Under the pieces are notes generated by a model. That model searched no databases, was not told the origin of the DNA, and saw only the letters and a program-made list of their open reading frames with translations. Positions 18,022 through 25,740 of a stretch of 64,000 bases of DNA are shown here, in pieces. Position numbers and translations under genes: made by a program. The stretch spans positions 70,004 through 134,003 of the forward strand of contig DCCS01000044.1 in assembly GCA_002316015.1 (NCBI GenBank), given 5' to 3'. The number at the start of each line of letters is the position of its first letter. Within the stretch, counting starts at the first letter, position 1. The DNA comes from Prevotellaceae bacterium UBA1075. Lineage in GTDB: Bacteria > Bacteroidota > Bacteroidia > Bacteroidales > Bacteroidaceae.

Positions 18022-19274
18022 CACCGCTTCTCCTCGGGCAAATGTACCAATGCCGTCACGCCAAAGGTGACCAGGCAGAAGGCCATCACTATCCAGAAGA
18101 ACTGCACATAGCCCACGCTGTCGGATATCCAGCCACTCACCATGCCGGGCAGCATCACACCGCCCAGATACTGGAAGGCCGTGCAGAGCGAGAACACACT
18201 GGTGCTGCGCTCGCCATGGGCAAAGGCCACCAGGTAGAGGGTGTAGGCCGTGAAGCCGAGTCCATAGCCTAACTGCTCAAAGAACACACAGGGTGCCACC
18301 ACCCAGGTGGCACCACACTGGGTGTAACTGAGATACACATACACGAGATCGGGCAAGGTGATGCAGAGCACCAGTGGCCACAGGCACCGCTTGAGCCCAT
18401 ACCTCGACACGAGCCACCCGCCCAGCAGGCCGCCCAGCAGAAGCCCGATGACCCCTATCGTGCCATACACCACGCCATAGGTCACATCGTCCATGGCCAG
18501 CCCTCCCTCGGCAATCGAGCGTTTCAGGAACAGGGGCACTATCTTGGTGAGCAGCCCCTCGGGCAGGCGGAACAGGAGGATGAAGGCAAGTGCAGTCACT
18601 ATATTAGGCTTGCGGAAGAACACAACGAAGGTTTGCATGAAATCATTCAGGATATGCCTGCGCGACACCGTTGGGGCTGGCTGTTCCACCACTGGCAACA
18701 TACGCGAGTGCCACAGGCAGAGCAGCAACATCAGCGCGGCCACGGCCAGGAAGGTGACAGACCAGGCCGCACTCACATGCAGCCCGCTGTGCTGCAACAA
18801 TCCTGCCAGAGCCACCAGTCCGCCCTGCCCCAGCACCATGCCCACGCGGTAAAAGGTGTTGCGCACGCCCACATAGAACTCCTGCTGCACATTGGAAAGC
18901 CCCAGGATATAGAATCCGTCGGCCGAGATGTCGTGTGTGGCACTGCCGAAAGCCGCCAGCATAAACAGTGCCAGGGTGGCCTGCAGCCACAGGGGAGTGG
19001 GCAGGGTGAGAGCCACAGCCGCAAGGGCCGCCCCCACCAGCATCTGCATGGTAAGTATCCACCACCGCTTGGTGCGGAAGGTGTCTATGAACGGACTCCA
19101 CAGGGGCTTGATGACCCAAGGCAGCCCGAGCCAACTGGTATAGAGGGCTATCTGCTTGTCGGTAAGTCCCATCTCCTGATAGAGTACCACCGACATCAGC
19201 ATGACTGCCGCGAAAGGCAATGACTCGCCCAGGTACAGGCTGGGCACCCACAGATAGGGCTTGTTCGTCTTCAT
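18021..19274 (-). CDS. AmpG-like MFS transporter (muropeptide permease family)
   Basis: A 417-residue inner-membrane protein with about 12 hydrophobic segments. The N-terminus (YLGESLPFAAVMLMSVVLYQ, then LPWVIKPLWSPFIDTF) is characteristic of the AmpG branch of the major facilitator superfamily, which imports anhydro-muropeptides for recycling. A second-half motif GLGFTAYTLYLVAFAHG agrees. Substrate is inferred from the family and from translational coupling to the DUF1460 amidase that follows. The upstream type IX plug gene is 70 bp away. Whether it imports whole muropeptides or sugar-free products of the amidase cannot be told from sequence. Confidence 0.88.
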   Translation of the reverse strand: MKTNKPYLWVPSLYLGESLPFAAVMLMSVVLYQEMGLTDKQIALYTSWLGLPWVIKPLWSPFIDTFRTKRWWILTMQMLVGAALAAVALTLPTPLWLQATLALFMLAAFGSATHDISADGFYILGLSNVQQEFYVGVRNTFYRVGMVLGQGGLVALAGLLQHSGLHVSAAWSVTFLAVAALMLLLCLWHSRMLPVVEQPAPTVSRRHILNDFMQTFVVFFRKPNIVTALAFILLFRLPEGLLTKIVPLFLKRSIAEGGLAMDDVTYGVVYGTIGVIGLLLGGLLGGWLVSRYGLKRCLWPLVLCITLPDLVYVYLSYTQCGATWVVAPCVFFEQLGYGLGFTAYTLYLVAFAHGERSTSVFSLCTAFQYLGGVMLPGMVSGWISDSVGYVQFFWIVMAFCLVTFGVTALVHLPEEKR

Positions 19275-19344
19275 CGTCTTGTCAGTATTATCGGTTTGTC
19301 GTTATCTTCTTTTTTCCTCTCAGCCCCATGGGCTCAATTGGGGC

Positions 19345-20595
19345 TCAACGGTTGCGCGTGCTTGCTGTGCAACAGCCCACCAGGCGGTCATACCGCGCTC
19401 CCTGCTCGCGGTAATACACCAGGGTGGTGTACTCATTCTCGGTCTCATGGAAATCGCCCTCGGTGCGCGCCGTACTTCCGTCGGCCTGCCGGTACTGGTA
19501 ACTGTAATAGCCCTGCTTGAGCAGGATGGCGGCATGGTACTGCCCCACCTGCTCATCGTATTCCATGCGGCAGTCAGGGGCATAGGTCTCTCCTGTCCAT
19601 TGTCCGCACACATACACGTCGCCCCCTGGCAGCCGAGGGGTGGTGAGCAGGAAATGCACCACTACATACTCGGCCGTGGTGTTCTCGCTTCCCTCCTCAG
19701 GACTGAGCACCACGCGCACGCCGTCCTGGTCTTCAACATAGGAGTAGTTACGGGCAGGCCGGTCTTCAAGCAGCGTGGCGTGATAGTATGGCTCATACCA
19801 CTCCATATGGTCAACCCCCGCTGCGGCACGCCGCACGTCCCTTATCTCAAACCTGTGGAACTCATTCCCGCCCGGGAAGACAAGTTGCCGGTTGTGGGTG
19901 AAGCCCATACCCGCAGCGTTGCGTTCATTGGGCACCAGTCCGACCGCCTTGGTGTCCCAGCGACGATTTTGGAGTACCAGCACGCGGAACTCCTGCGCGG
20001 GGTTCACCACACGCAACGAGCCATAACCCACACGCAGAGTAACCTGCTGATGACGGTCGTTGAAGTCTATATCGGTATTGCCGCTCACCTGCTGACTGAT
20101 GCTCACGCTGTTCTCGTACACACAGAAACGCGCCTCAAGCACAGGGGCGGACTCGTCCGGCCCGTCGCCATCGCGATATACCCGCACGCAGTAATTGCCG
20201 CTCAGGAGCATGCCCACATCCTTGTTGGGCAGGGTGAGACGGTAATGGGTGTATATCTGCGTCGTGTTGAAGCTCTTCTCGTAGTCCTCCACCGGCTGTC
20301 CGTTGGTGCCTGCCAGCCAGTCGCTCTCGAAGATACCTTCACTCACCTGCCAGTCGGCGTCACAATGATACACATAATATATATACCGCTGGTAGTCGTG
20401 ACTCATCTGGTCCCACGAGACCTCCACATGCTGGTGCTTGCCCTGGCTCAGCCAGGGCGGCAGGGTGGGATTGCCATCGGCGCACACCTGCAGCGTGCGC
20501 ACGGTCTTGTCAAAGACACGCTGCTCCTGTGCCCACGCGCCACAGGAGAGCAGCAGGAACCAGGATGTCAGGAGTATCGTACAACGTCTTGCCAT
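19345..20595 (-). CDS. Type IX secretion system plug protein (DUF5103 family)
   Basis: A 416-residue exported beta-rich protein with a signal peptide ending GAWA-QEQ. Recognised as the DUF5103/T9SS plug family by IYYVYHCDADWQVSEGIFESDW, paired immunoglobulin-like domains, and a C-terminal YGxxTW-poor domain with GDVYVCGQWTG. In Flavobacterium the homologue binds the SprA translocon and closes it in the resting state. No other T9SS component (SprA, PorV, PorU, GldK-N) lies in the window, as expected because T9SS genes are scattered. Gene spacing is 21 bp to the upstream channel gene, so it probably belongs to the same transcript. Confidence 0.85.
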   Translation of the reverse strand: MARRCTILLTSWFLLLSCGAWAQEQRVFDKTVRTLQVCADGNPTLPPWLSQGKHQHVEVSWDQMSHDYQRYIYYVYHCDADWQVSEGIFESDWLAGTNGQPVEDYEKSFNTTQIYTHYRLTLPNKDVGMLLSGNYCVRVYRDGDGPDESAPVLEARFCVYENSVSISQQVSGNTDIDFNDRHQQVTLRVGYGSLRVVNPAQEFRVLVLQNRRWDTKAVGLVPNERNAAGMGFTHNRQLVFPGGNEFHRFEIRDVRRAAAGVDHMEWYEPYYHATLLEDRPARNYSYVEDQDGVRVVLSPEEGSENTTAEYVVVHFLLTTPRLPGGDVYVCGQWTGETYAPDCRMEYDEQVGQYHAAILLKQGYYSYQYRQADGSTARTEGDFHETENEYTTLVYYREQGARYDRLVGCCTASTRNR

Positions 20596-20616
20596 GTGCT
20601 TGGAAAATTGTGACCA

Positions 20617-21288
20617 TCATCTGTCCATATTGTCCTCACCCGTCAGAATTGGCAAGTGCCATCCATACTTGACGGCCAGCAGGCGTATGACTATCACCGT
20701 GAGGATGCTCAGCAGGGCATTGACCTCCAGCGTGAGCCCGAAGTGATGGCACGCCGCATAGACCGCACCGCCGGCCACACAGGCCAGGGCATATATTTCC
20801 TTGCGGAAGATAAGCGGCACCTCATTGATAAACACATCGCGTATCACACCTCCCGCCGCACCCGTGATGGAGCCCATGGTGATGGCTGTCCAATAAGGGA
20901 AGCCCATGTTGAGCGTCTTCTCGATGCCTATCACATTGAAAAGGGCAAGACCTATGGTGTCGAATATGAACCATGTGTTGTTCTCCCTGATGAGGAACTT
21001 GCTGAAGAACATGACCCCCACCACAGCCAGCGCACAGCAGATGAAGTAACTGCTGTTGGTCATCCAGAATGGGTTCACGCCCAGCATGAAGTCACGCAGG
21101 GTGCCGCCCCCTATGGCTGTGGCCATGCCCACAATCCAGGCTCCGAAGATGTCGAACTGCTTGGCCGAGGCAAGACGCACACCCGAAAGGGCAAAGGCGA
21201 AGGTGCCCACAAATTCCATGACAACGTATGACACAGGAAGACGCAAAGCGACGCCCATATCCTGCAGAATCCTGATTACAAAGTCCAT
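20617..21288 (-). CDS. Trimeric intracellular cation channel (TRIC) family protein
   Basis: A 223-residue inner-membrane protein with seven predicted helices built from two three-helix repeats. Each repeat carries the glycine-rich signature followed by an Arg-Asp pair: GGGTLRDFMLG in the first and GAAGGVIRDVF in the second. These are diagnostic of the bacterial TRIC/UPF0126 family of monovalent cation channels. The gene lies 18 bp downstream of the PqqD-family gene and 21 bp upstream of the plug gene, so it is embedded in the operon. Its link to the neighbouring peptide-processing genes is unexplained. Confidence 0.9.
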   Translation of the reverse strand: MDFVIRILQDMGVALRLPVSYVVMEFVGTFAFALSGVRLASAKQFDIFGAWIVGMATAIGGGTLRDFMLGVNPFWMTNSSYFICCALAVVGVMFFSKFLIRENNTWFIFDTIGLALFNVIGIEKTLNMGFPYWTAITMGSITGAAGGVIRDVFINEVPLIFRKEIYALACVAGGAVYAACHHFGLTLEVNALLSILTVIVIRLLAVKYGWHLPILTGEDNMDR

Positions 21289-21306
21289 GGCGTGTGTATA
21301 TATGCC

Positions 21307-21582
21307 TCAAGCCGGCAGTTCCAGCAGTCCCTCTTTTGCCCACTGGGCCAGGATGGCCTCTGAGTCGGCCAGCGCGCGGACGCGATCCACGTCGTACTCA
21401 TTGCAGAGCAGGTCGGCCATGAGTTCAGCCGTGAAGTCGCCATCACCCACACCCTGCCACAGGAAAGCGGCTGTCTCGTTGAGACTGATGATTTTGCAGA
21501 AGTCTATATTCTCCATGCCGTAGGCCATGACCACATGCTCACCGCACACGTCACGGAGTTCAAATCCCTTTTTCTTTCTCAT
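21307..21582 (-). CDS. PqqD family peptide-binding protein
   Basis: A 91-residue cytosolic protein. PqqD-type domains (RRE, RiPP recognition elements) bind leader peptides and present them to modifying enzymes or proteases. Family features are FELRDVCGEHVVMAYG, KIISLNETAAFLWQ, and the C-terminal helix ending in LAQWAKEGLLEL. I chose the ATG at 21582 because the open frame upstream (to 21627) has no family homology. It follows the S26-type peptidase gene by 45 bp. No radical-SAM enzyme, lasso cyclase or short precursor ORF is visible beside it. Confidence 0.88.
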   Translation of the reverse strand: MRKKKGFELRDVCGEHVVMAYGMENIDFCKIISLNETAAFLWQGVGDGDFTAELMADLLCNEYDVDRVRALADSEAILAQWAKEGLLELPA

Positions 21583-21627
21583 ATCATGCTCTTTTGACAA
21601 AATGGATACACAAGGTTCTGCTGGCAT

Positions 21628-22167
21628 TCAAGGCAGTGTGGCCTTGTACAGCAGGAGCAGCAGCCGCCTGACAGGACGCAGGAAGCGCCACACGCGCACT
21701 TGGCGGCATAGCCTGGTGTCACTGGCGGAAATGGTGCGCCCCGGGCGAATATACTCGGTGACCACGCCACACACATCATCCCTGCGGCAGTACTCCACAC
21801 CCTGCAGGTTGCCATCACCCTGTAGGGTGAGCAGGCTTCCGGCGGCACTTATCACCCGGTGCAGGACGTAATGCCCGCGAGCCACTTGCGCCAGCACCGC
21901 GTCCCCAACCCTCACGCACTGGGGATAGGCGAGCCTCACACGGTCACGCTCGTGCTCGAGAAAAGGGCGCATGCTGTAGCCCTTGACCCAGATGGTGGCC
22001 GTGTGCCCCTGCTCCAGAGCCTGTGCCACCAGGGGAAGCAGCTGGTCATTTGGCAGAGCCATTCTGCCCGTGGCGTCAACAGTGCCATCAAGCCTCTCCC
22101 GTTTGTGCCTCACAGGAGCGAGCACGCAACGCAGCGCACGCTTCACAACACTCTTCAGCACGCTCAT
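21628..22167 (-). CDS. S24/S26-type peptidase with Ser/His active site
   Basis: A 179-residue protein of the signal-peptidase/LexA clan. The nucleophile is Ser65 in VKGYSMRPFL. The usual catalytic Lys of bacterial type I signal peptidase is replaced by His103 in YVLHRVI, with an Asp at 118 in LQGDGN. This is the arrangement of the SipW/Sec11 (S26B) branch. There is no N-terminal transmembrane anchor; a C-terminal RRLLLLLYK stretch is short and basic. It may therefore act in the cytosol or at the membrane surface. It overlaps the upstream HprK-like gene by four bases (ATGA), implying coupled synthesis. A leader-peptide protease role is inferred from the PqqD neighbour. Confidence 0.83.
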   Translation of the reverse strand: MSVLKSVVKRALRCVLAPVRHKRERLDGTVDATGRMALPNDQLLPLVAQALEQGHTATIWVKGYSMRPFLEHERDRVRLAYPQCVRVGDAVLAQVARGHYVLHRVISAAGSLLTLQGDGNLQGVEYCRRDDVCGVVTEYIRPGRTISASDTRLCRQVRVWRFLRPVRRLLLLLYKATLP

Positions 22168-23051
22168 CCCGTCACCGTGTCATGGCAGAGCAAGGCGGCC
22201 CCCGCATTGGGCAAGCATCCCAACTCATACACGTTGCACAGGGCTATCAGACGCGCGACGGTGCCGTACACCCCGCCATACACACGCCTGTCCCACTTCA
22301 TGCTGCTCATGGCAGGCAGGAGCGCGGCCAGTGCCTCAACGGGACTGAGCTTGCGGATGCTGTTGGACGGGCACTGCCGTATGCGCACTATGGCTCCCAC
22401 AGGAGCCGAGACATTCCTGTAGCAGGGAGTTTTCCCGCTCCATGGAGAGCCATACACAACGGGCTTCCCCTCCACTATGCGCAGCACAGGATTGTCGTCA
22501 TTCATCAGGTCGCAACCCGGTATGTTGTCGTACCACAGGCGGGTGTGTGTGCTCTTGCCCGTACCGCTCGGGGCGGTCATCATATAGGCACGTCCGCCAC
22601 AACGGATGACCGACGCGTGCACCAGGAGCGTGTCATGGTCGGCCGTGGAGAAAGCGTAGGCCATCATCAAGGCGCTGTTCAAGCCATAGGCACGCTGGCC
22701 AGCCTGTTCTCCACACAGGCACACCTGACACTGGCGAAAGTCCGGCGAGGACTGCATGACGCTGCACACCACACCATCCACGTCACGCAAATGGAACTGG
22801 TAACCACCGTCAGGCATCTGGAACACGCCATGAACACAGCCTCCACAGTCAAACTGCCCCACTTCCCGCTCCGGCGCGCCCCATGAAAAGGCGTGGTCAA
22901 CAACGACTCTCAGCATCGGCTCGCTGTCCCCGTCCTTGACCCCGAAGGGGGCAAACGAGGGGAGCAACGCTTGCACATCGGTGCCATCGGCCGGCTCCAC
23001 AGCCAGCAGATGCCCACCCACCCGACAGCGGAACCCGCTTGCGCCAGCCAT
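22164..23051 (-). CDS. HPr-kinase-like P-loop protein
   Basis: A 295-residue protein whose second half carries a HprK/PEP-carboxykinase-like nucleotide site. His145 lies in TLLVHASVIR, Walker A is APSGTGKSTHT (P-loop residues 161-168), an Asp pair is in LMNDDNPVL (185-186), and YGSPWSGKTPCYRN follows. No PTS component is nearby, and the N-terminal 140 residues do not resemble HprK. A carbon-catabolite role is therefore unlikely. HprK-like kinases are found in some lasso-peptide clusters, where they phosphorylate the precursor. The start overlaps the upstream stop by one base (TGATG). Substrate unknown. Confidence 0.8.
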   Translation of the reverse strand: MAGASGFRCRVGGHLLAVEPADGTDVQALLPSFAPFGVKDGDSEPMLRVVVDHAFSWGAPEREVGQFDCGGCVHGVFQMPDGGYQFHLRDVDGVVCSVMQSSPDFRQCQVCLCGEQAGQRAYGLNSALMMAYAFSTADHDTLLVHASVIRCGGRAYMMTAPSGTGKSTHTRLWYDNIPGCDLMNDDNPVLRIVEGKPVVYGSPWSGKTPCYRNVSAPVGAIVRIRQCPSNSIRKLSPVEALAALLPAMSSMKWDRRVYGGVYGTVARLIALCNVYELGCLPNAGAALLCHDTVTG

Positions 23052-23593
23052 CAGTGGCGGCCTCCCTTCCGTGCCTTGGATGGTTTGCCGCCCTTGGCCT
23101 GCGGTGCTTCGTGAGAAGCGGGAGCGGCCGGGGCTTCCGTTCCCTCTGTGTCCTCATCGAGCATCGTCACACTGGTGTCCACATACTGTTCGCCTATAAA
23201 CTGGAACTCTGCCGCCCCAAGTGTCTTGAGACGCATGGCCGATGCCTTTCCGCTGCGCCTGCGCATCTGCTCCACGCGCTTCTGCAATCGTGCCTGCTTC
23301 TTGTCGAAGAGTACCATGCAGGTGTAGTTCTTGCCCCCCGAGAGTTTCTTCATATAGTGGTTCAACTGGGCCGAGTACTGGTTGCGGTCCATCAGAAATC
23401 CGTTCCTGCTCTCGACATAGGCGGTGTCGATGCACTGTATCGCGGTCAGGTAAGCCGTGGAGTCGGCGAAGTTGATGGCATAGCCGCAGATATATACTGG
23501 CCTCTGCTCCACCTTGGCTTGCAGGAGCGAGGCCTGGGACACCAGTATGATCGCCACAGCCCACCGGGCAATTGCCCACATTCTGTCATTCAT
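23051..23593 (-). CDS. Secreted protein of unknown function, first gene of the operon
   Basis: I do not recognise the family. The 180 residues begin with a signal peptide (AIARWAVAIILVSQASLLQA), followed by a compact domain with RPVYICGYAINFADSTAYL and a Tyr/Asn-rich helix (LMDRNQYSAQLNHYMKKL). A basic helical segment (KKQARLQKRVEQMRRR) comes next, and the C-terminal tail is Ala/Lys/Pro-rich and likely disordered. It is the first gene after the promoter at 23652-23659 and is coupled to the HprK-like gene. It could be a periplasmic partner. It is too large and lacks the layout of a typical RiPP precursor. Confidence 0.7.
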   Translation of the reverse strand: MNDRMWAIARWAVAIILVSQASLLQAKVEQRPVYICGYAINFADSTAYLTAIQCIDTAYVESRNGFLMDRNQYSAQLNHYMKKLSGGKNYTCMVLFDKKQARLQKRVEQMRRRSGKASAMRLKTLGAAEFQFIGEQYVDTSVTMLDEDTEGTEAPAAPASHEAPQAKGGKPSKARKGGRH

Positions 23594-24029
23594 GTCGCTT
23601 GTGTTGTAGTTCTCTTTATTTACCCTTTGAACGTTGTCGCTTATGAGTGAGCAAATTTACGACCTTTCCATGAGACGAGCAAGTATTGGGCAGGCTGTTC
23701 TACTGCATTCGTCTTGCATGGGGCGCATGCCGGGCCGATTGCCGCACCCTGCATAGGGCACATGCCACCATGGCCGTTGCCTTAATCCTTGCCAGGCTCA
23801 CGCCGTTCCCGAAATGTCCTCTCCCACTACCTGGAATATCTCGCTGCTTTTTCCGTGAAGCGTGGAGTTCCCCTGTATAGCTCCCGTGTGGGAGTTTACT
23901 GCCTTGAATCCCGGGGATTTTAAGGCACTTCGCAAATGCGGTTTCTCGATGACCGACAAACCAAACGATATTGCCTCAATAATTGCCATGCGCTGAGAAC
24001 CGTGTGCTGGTTATGCCAGCTGGACAAAA
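23594..24029. other. Intergenic region with operon promoter and degenerate repeats
   Basis: Contains the operon promoter at 23652-23659 and a degenerate direct repeat, TGCATGGGGCGCATGCC (23715-23731) and TGCATAGGGCACATGCC (23750-23766). Past about 23790 the sequence is less GC-rich and runs to the menA stop. A 63-codon open frame at 23798-23989 on the minus strand has no recognisable features and is not called. Confidence 0.5.
23652..23659 (-). promoter_or_regulatory. Bacteroidota -7 element for the 23.6 kb operon
   Basis: The minus strand reads TAAATTTG (TAnnTTTG), 58 bases before the start of the first gene at 23593. It is the only clear promoter motif for the long minus-strand train down to about 17 kb. 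Confidence 0.5.
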
Positions 24030-24944
24030 CTACCCGAAGACGATTGACACAGAAACAAGAAGTCCGAAGGCTAAAATATTACGGGCAGTCTCACCAAGTA
24101 CGGAATTGAGCCGGCTCCCATGGTCTATCCTTACGATTCTGTGGTATGAGGCAAACAAGAAGGGCAAGACAGCCAACGGGAGGAATGACTGCGGGGTTTC
24201 ATTACGGGAATAGAGAACTGTGACGCTGATTGAGCAAGCAAGAATTCCAAGCACCAGATACAGATACCGCGAGGCCCTTTTCCCGACCATAACCACAAGA
24301 GTCCGTTTCCCCACTCTTCTGTCGTTTTCAATGTCTCTATAGTTGTTGACAATCAACAGGGTGTCAGTCATAGCGCCACAGGCTACAGACATCCATACCA
24401 CATCGCCCGGTATTTCGCCACAAGGCGAAGCGGGAACCGCGAGGTAATATGTGAGGCATACTGGCACGACCCCAAAAAACAGCAAGACCAGGACATCTCC
24501 CAGCCCAACATAGGACAGGTGCGTGGTGTAAAGAAAACAAAACAGGACGCACAGGCCACCGACCCAAACCATATTCCAGCCCCCGAACAGGACAAGCGGA
24601 AACCCTACGGCACACGACACCAGGGTGTTTATGACAATGCCGGTTCTCATGGCCTTCGGGGTAATCCAGCCCTGCGCGCATGCCCTTTTGGGGCCAAGCC
24701 TGCCCTCTCCGTCACATCCTTTCAAATAATCGAAATAATCATTTACAAAATTCGCGTCTATTTGCATTAAAAAGGCAAACAGGAGGCATAACACCGCCGG
24801 GACGCCCCTGACCATGTCCCCATAATGACTTACAGCGAATGCTAAGCCTATGACAACAGGAACCGCCGCTCCCGAAAGCGTTTTGGGCCGCGCGGCCAAA
24901 AACCACGCCTTGAATGAATTTACCCCAACTTTATCAAAGCACAT
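24030..24944 (-). CDS. menA: 1,4-dihydroxy-2-naphthoate polyprenyltransferase (MenA)
   Basis: A UbiA-superfamily membrane enzyme that prenylates DHNA in menaquinone synthesis. The 304 residues have about nine transmembrane helices and both Asp-rich prenyl-diphosphate sites: ANFVNDYFDYLKGCDGEGR in the first half and VNNYRDIENDRRVGKRTL in the second. The N-terminal SFKAWFLAARPKTLSGAAVP fits MenA. I prefer ATG 24944 over the open frame start at 25022, because a TAnnTTTG element (24968-24975) sits between them. No other men gene is present. The coding sequence is visibly less GC-rich than the operons on either side. Confidence 0.92.
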   Translation of the reverse strand: MCFDKVGVNSFKAWFLAARPKTLSGAAVPVVIGLAFAVSHYGDMVRGVPAVLCLLFAFLMQIDANFVNDYFDYLKGCDGEGRLGPKRACAQGWITPKAMRTGIVINTLVSCAVGFPLVLFGGWNMVWVGGLCVLFCFLYTTHLSYVGLGDVLVLLFFGVVPVCLTYYLAVPASPCGEIPGDVVWMSVACGAMTDTLLIVNNYRDIENDRRVGKRTLVVMVGKRASRYLYLVLGILACSISVTVLYSRNETPQSFLPLAVLPFLFASYHRIVRIDHGSRLNSVLGETARNILAFGLLVSVSIVFG

Positions 24945-25277
24945 GTCCGAAAATTCTCTAACTCGTGCAAAAGTAGGCATAAAAACTCGCGTTTGCAAAC
25001 AGTCTGTGGCATTTCTGCACATGGACTCAACATGCGTGGCGGGCAGCCTGTCATCATGCCCGTTGCCTTAGTAGCCTCAACCCGTCCCCAATTCATGACC
25101 CGCCCAAATGTACTCCCCCAACCCGGGAACGGCTCGCCACTTTCATCAGGACCCTCGAGTTTATGCCACATAGTGCTAAAGCGGGGAACTCACCGCTTTG
25201 ATCATGACGAGTTGGCATGGTCGTCAGGAAACATGGCCATTTATCAATCGCAAAATCAAGCAACATCCTTGAAGAAA
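24945..25277. other. menA upstream region
   Basis: Holds the menA promoter at 24968-24975. Beyond it I see no gene; the open frames here lack plausible starts, composition or homology. The region leads into the 23-bp repeat array at 25278. Confidence 0.4.
24968..24975 (-). promoter_or_regulatory. Bacteroidota -7 element for menA
   Basis: The minus strand reads TACTTTTG (TAnnTTTG), 23 bases before ATG 24944; it helps decide that start. Confidence 0.55.
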
Positions 25278-25374
25278 AAGATGCAGTAGTACTTCATCTG
25301 TCAACGAAGTAGTACTGCATCTGTCTTCGAAGTAGTACTGCATAGCCCGTCGGAGTTATACTTCATCAACACTT
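25278..25374. repeat. 23-bp tandem array with AGTAGTACT core (four units)
   Basis: Core AGTAGTACT lies at 25283-25291, 25306-25314 and 25329-25337, and a diverged copy AGTTATACT at 25352-25360, always 23 bp apart. The linkers are related (TCATCTGTCAACGA and GCATCTGTCTTCGA). The first two units also form a 15-of-16 inverted repeat (25278-25293 with 25304-25319). The array borders a decayed coding region and repeats the family seen at 13696-13776. Confidence 0.75.
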
Positions 25375-25740
25375 GAAGCATAACCTCAAATCAGCAGGCT
25401 ACACCTTTACATATGCCCGGTCGGGAACGACCAACGCCCAGAGCGGCAATATGCCCCCACAGAAAGCAAGGAACAGAATCTTCTTGCCGCATGCAAAAAT
25501 TACAGAGATACATTTGCTCACACGCCAAAAAAGCATACTTTTGGAGGCACATATTCTTTATTCAACTGTACAGCCCAAAACCAAAATAGTAATTATGAAG
25601 ATTTTGCCCACGCGGTTATTTTAAACTCCACTGACGGGAACTATTACTATTATTATTATGCAGATCCTACAACAGGAGAACGCGGTGTGAAGATTACAAA
25701 AAACGAAGTGTTTTACGCAATAAAAATTTATGGAAAGAAA
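25373..25740 (+). pseudogene. Frameshifted C-terminal gene fragment
   Basis: Two frames read as one protein if a single base is restored in the A-run at about 25495-25499. The first is an upstream frame containing AGYTFTYARSGTTNAQSGN. The second continues KNYRDTFAHTPKKHTFGG, then FAHAVILNSTDGN, a run of six Tyr, ADPTTGERG and YAIKIYGKK. The composition is protein-like and AT-richer than the neighbours. There is no start codon, and the 5' part is missing at the repeat array. Family not recognised. Its C-terminus overlaps the start of the next decayed gene, an arrangement also seen for toxin-immunity pairs, but nothing here proves that. Confidence 0.5.

Noticed and set aside
21289..23051. Short RiPP precursor ORF inside the PqqD cassette
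   Set aside because: The gaps are 18, 45 and less than 0 bp; no room for a precursor gene, and the 180-residue secreted protein does not have a leader-core layout.
23798..23989. 63-codon minus-strand open frame between menA and the operon promoter
   Set aside because: No signal peptide, motif, promoter or ribosome-binding context; length is expected by chance.
24920..25171. 83-codon minus-strand open frame upstream of menA
   Set aside because: Overlaps the menA promoter and start and has no protein-like features.
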